From CAIWXH01 sp964555675 (lineage in GTDB: Bacteria > Chloroflexota > Chloroflexia > Chloroflexales > Chloroflexaceae), in assembly GCA_964555675.1 (NCBI GenBank), contig CAZKTU010000154.1:1-15246 (forward strand): a stretch of DNA of 15,246 nt, given 5' to 3'. The notes beneath the pieces are model-generated. The model did no database searches. It saw only the letters and a program-made list of their open reading frames with translations, and had not been told where the DNA came from. Position numbers and translations under genes: made by a program. This document shows positions 13,533 through 15,246 of the stretch, piece by piece (position 1 is the stretch's first letter; the number at the start of each line of letters is the position of its first letter).

Positions 13533-15191
13533 GTGGCGACGAAAAAACCGACGATCACCGAGCTGGTGCAGCAGATTTTACGCGAGGCGCCAGGCCCGCT
13601 CAGCGTCGACGAGACGGCCGAGCGGCTGGCGGCCCTCGCCCCGGGGGTCTCCAAGAACCCCAGGAACAGCGTCCGCAACTCGCTCACCAATAACCGTTAC
13701 GGCACGGTCGTGCGCCTGCCCGACGGTCGGATCGGGCTGAAGACCCGTCTGCTGAGCGGCGCCACCCTGCGCCATATCTTCTACGACGAGGATCTCATCG
13801 AGCGCGAATTGCCGATCGGCGATCTGCTCGCCGACCTGCTCGAGCCCCTCAAGGGCCCGGCCGGCTCGGGCGGCGCCCTGCGCCTCGAGCTCGCCGGCGG
13901 TGCGCAGATCCTCGGGCGCGTCGACGGCAAACGTGGCGAGCCGCTGCTCGACGGCGGCCCCGCCTTCTGGGACTGGCTCGCCGCCCAGGGCGCAGCCCCC
14001 GGCGATAGTCTGATCGTCACCGCCATCGACGCCGAGGAGCGCCGCTACGGCCTGCGCTTCGAGCCGGCCGCCGCGCGCGACGAGGCCGCGATCGCGCTGC
14101 GTAACGCCGCCGTGCTCGAGGTCGCCATCGCCGAGCTGCGCCGGCAGCGCGGCCGCGCCCCGATCTGGGAGATCGTCGCTCTCCTGAATGTCTCGGGCGT
14201 GCTGCACCACCCCCTCCCGCCCGACCCCTTCGAGGAGATGTGGACCGAGGAGGTCTACGGCCCGGTGCAGGCAGCCTACGGCGTCGACTTCCCCCTGACC
14301 GGCGGCACCGGCGAACTGATGGAGCTGTTCGAGACCATCCTGGGCGCTCCGTCCGCGGGCCCATCCCCTGCGAAGCCCCCGAAGCTCGAGGTCGAAATCG
14401 GCCCCGAGGACTTGCCGCCTGGCGTCTCGCTCGACGAGCTGAGCGCGAAGCTAAAGGCAATCTACCGCCCTGACAGCTTTACCCCTCTGGCCCCCGACGA
14501 CCCGCTCTTGCCCGCGATCATCCCCATCGCCGCTCGCAACGGCATGCCCTCGCCCACCGGCCAGCTCTACAAGGCCAGCCAGCTTCAGGCCATGTTCGGC
14601 AGCGACGAGGCGACCCTCGACTGGATCGAGGAGGGCGCGGCCCTCGGCCTGGTCGAGATTGACCCCGACTTTGTCCCTATCCCCCAGGAGCGCGAGGCGC
14701 CCCCCGATCTGCCGGCCGCCTACGCCCCGACCGGCGCCCGACGCAAGCCCCAGCCCTCGCGCCAGGGGCGCAAGGGGCCAGTCAAGACCTTCGTGCTCCA
14801 GCTCACTATGGCTAACATGCGGGGCTTCTCGCGCGATATCGAGATCGCCGAGGACCAGAACCTCGAGGATCTGCACCTGGCGATCCAGAAGGCCCTCGAT
14901 TGGGACGACGACCACCTCTACTCGTTCTTTATGGGCCGGCGCCCCTACGACACGGCCACCGAGATCGGCTCGCCCTGGTCGGATAGCGCCAGGCACACCC
15001 ACCAGGTCACCCTCGGCAGCCTGGGCCTCAAGGCAAAGCAGAAGTTCCTCTACCTCTTCGACTACGGCGACAGCCACCTCTTCAACCTGCAGGTGCTGAA
15101 GATCAACCCACAGGCCCCCAAGGGCAGCTACCCCAAGGTCGTCGCCCGCGTCGGGCGCGCCCCCAGCCAGTACTTCGACGAGGATTTTTAG
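13533..15191 (+). CDS. HARE-like winged helix - pRiA4b ORF-3-like domain protein
   Basis: Function unknown. The 552-residue protein has three parts. Residues 6-70 resemble the HARE-HTH winged helix known from RNA polymerase delta, ASXL and some restriction enzymes (ITELVQQILREA, then SVRNSLTNN and a wing ending PDGRIGLK), suggesting nucleic-acid binding. Residues about 85-385 are not recognised; they include acidic and Leu/Ala-rich helical stretches and an Ala-Pro-Ser-rich gap near 275. A basic, proline-rich linker (about 385-417) leads to a C-terminal pRiA4b ORF-3-like domain (418-552), seen in VLQLTMANMRGFSRDIEI, LHLAIQKALDWDDDHLYSF and FLYLFDYGDSHLFNLQV. That domain is common in plasmid and chromosomal genes of many bacteria and has no settled activity. 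GTG 13533 has GAGGGG six bases ahead. It is a single-gene unit with its own TATAAT box, bounded by hairpins. Confidence 0.85.
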   Translation: MATKKPTITELVQQILREAPGPLSVDETAERLAALAPGVSKNPRNSVRNSLTNNRYGTVVRLPDGRIGLKTRLLSGATLRHIFYDEDLIERELPIGDLLADLLEPLKGPAGSGGALRLELAGGAQILGRVDGKRGEPLLDGGPAFWDWLAAQGAAPGDSLIVTAIDAEERRYGLRFEPAAARDEAAIALRNAAVLEVAIAELRRQRGRAPIWEIVALLNVSGVLHHPLPPDPFEEMWTEEVYGPVQAAYGVDFPLTGGTGELMELFETILGAPSAGPSPAKPPKLEVEIGPEDLPPGVSLDELSAKLKAIYRPDSFTPLAPDDPLLPAIIPIAARNGMPSPTGQLYKASQLQAMFGSDEATLDWIEEGAALGLVEIDPDFVPIPQEREAPPDLPAAYAPTGARRKPQPSRQGRKGPVKTFVLQLTMANMRGFSRDIEIAEDQNLEDLHLAIQKALDWDDDHLYSFFMGRRPYDTATEIGSPWSDSARHTHQVTLGSLGLKAKQKFLYLFDYGDSHLFNLQVLKINPQAPKGSYPKVVARVGRAPSQYFDEDF

Positions 15192-15229
15192 GGTTTCACC
15201 ACACTGATTGTGCTGAGTGGAGGTTTCCG

Positions 15230-15246
15230 GGAGGGCCATGCCCTCC
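15230..15246 (+). terminator. Hairpin at the window edge, probable terminator
   Basis: GGAGGGC (15230-15236) pairs with GCCCTCC (15240-15246) around a CAT loop, 38 bases after the last stop codon. The stem may continue past the window, so its full length and any T-run cannot be seen. Confidence 0.5.

Noticed and set aside
14451..15239. Minus-strand frame over the pRiA4b-like domain
   Set aside because: Antisense shadow of a gene supported by a promoter, ribosome site and domain match.
1..15246. CRISPR arrays, tRNA or rRNA genes, insertion sequences, integration sites
   Set aside because: No regularly spaced repeats, tRNA-like cloverleaf with a conserved arm, transposase or integrase motifs were seen on either strand.

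Overview
The window is a very GC-rich bacterial chromosome segment (by eye roughly 70% G+C, with third codon positions almost all G or C). It is tightly packed with nine genes and has no tRNA, rRNA, CRISPR array, transposase or prophage gene. Three traits suggest a filamentous Chloroflexota (Chloroflexia-type) organism: a very large Ser/Thr kinase with an NTPase module, a FadN/FadA-type beta-oxidation pair, and a pRiA4b ORF-3-like protein. That assignment is inference, since no taxonomic marker is present.

Left part, all on the minus strand (4941 down to 1): an FHA-winged-helix regulator, a histone-deacetylase-family amidohydrolase, a ribose-phosphate pyrophosphokinase (prs), and a double-length 6-phosphofructokinase whose last residues lie beyond base 1. 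The phosphofructokinase is built like the animal/fungal enzyme: two fused PFK units, with an intact N-terminal active site and a C-terminal unit that has lost catalytic residues. It starts 51 bp after prs, so the two probably form an operon at the junction of glycolysis and nucleotide-sugar supply.

Middle: the FHA-winged-helix gene is transcribed divergently from a 1223-residue protein (5020-8691) that joins a complete Ser/Thr kinase, a STAND/NACHT-like P-loop NTPase and about 500 residues of helical (partly HEAT-like) repeats. The 78 bp between them hold a long, nearly perfect inverted repeat that contains the -10 box of each promoter. Because FHA domains bind phosphothreonine, kinase and regulator look like one signalling pair. 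This is the best candidate for an undescribed system in the window.

Right part: a retinol-dehydrogenase-like SDR (minus) converges on the kinase gene with 13 bp between stop codons, and is divergent from a FadN-type 3-hydroxyacyl-CoA dehydrogenase/enoyl-CoA hydratase plus thiolase operon (plus). That operon ends at a strong hairpin. A last plus-strand gene, with its own TATAAT box, encodes a HARE-like winged helix joined to a pRiA4b ORF-3-like domain, and a hairpin follows at the window edge.

No stretch over 300 bases lacks a gene. The largest gaps are 9653-9819 (divergent promoters) and 13432-13532 (terminator plus promoter).
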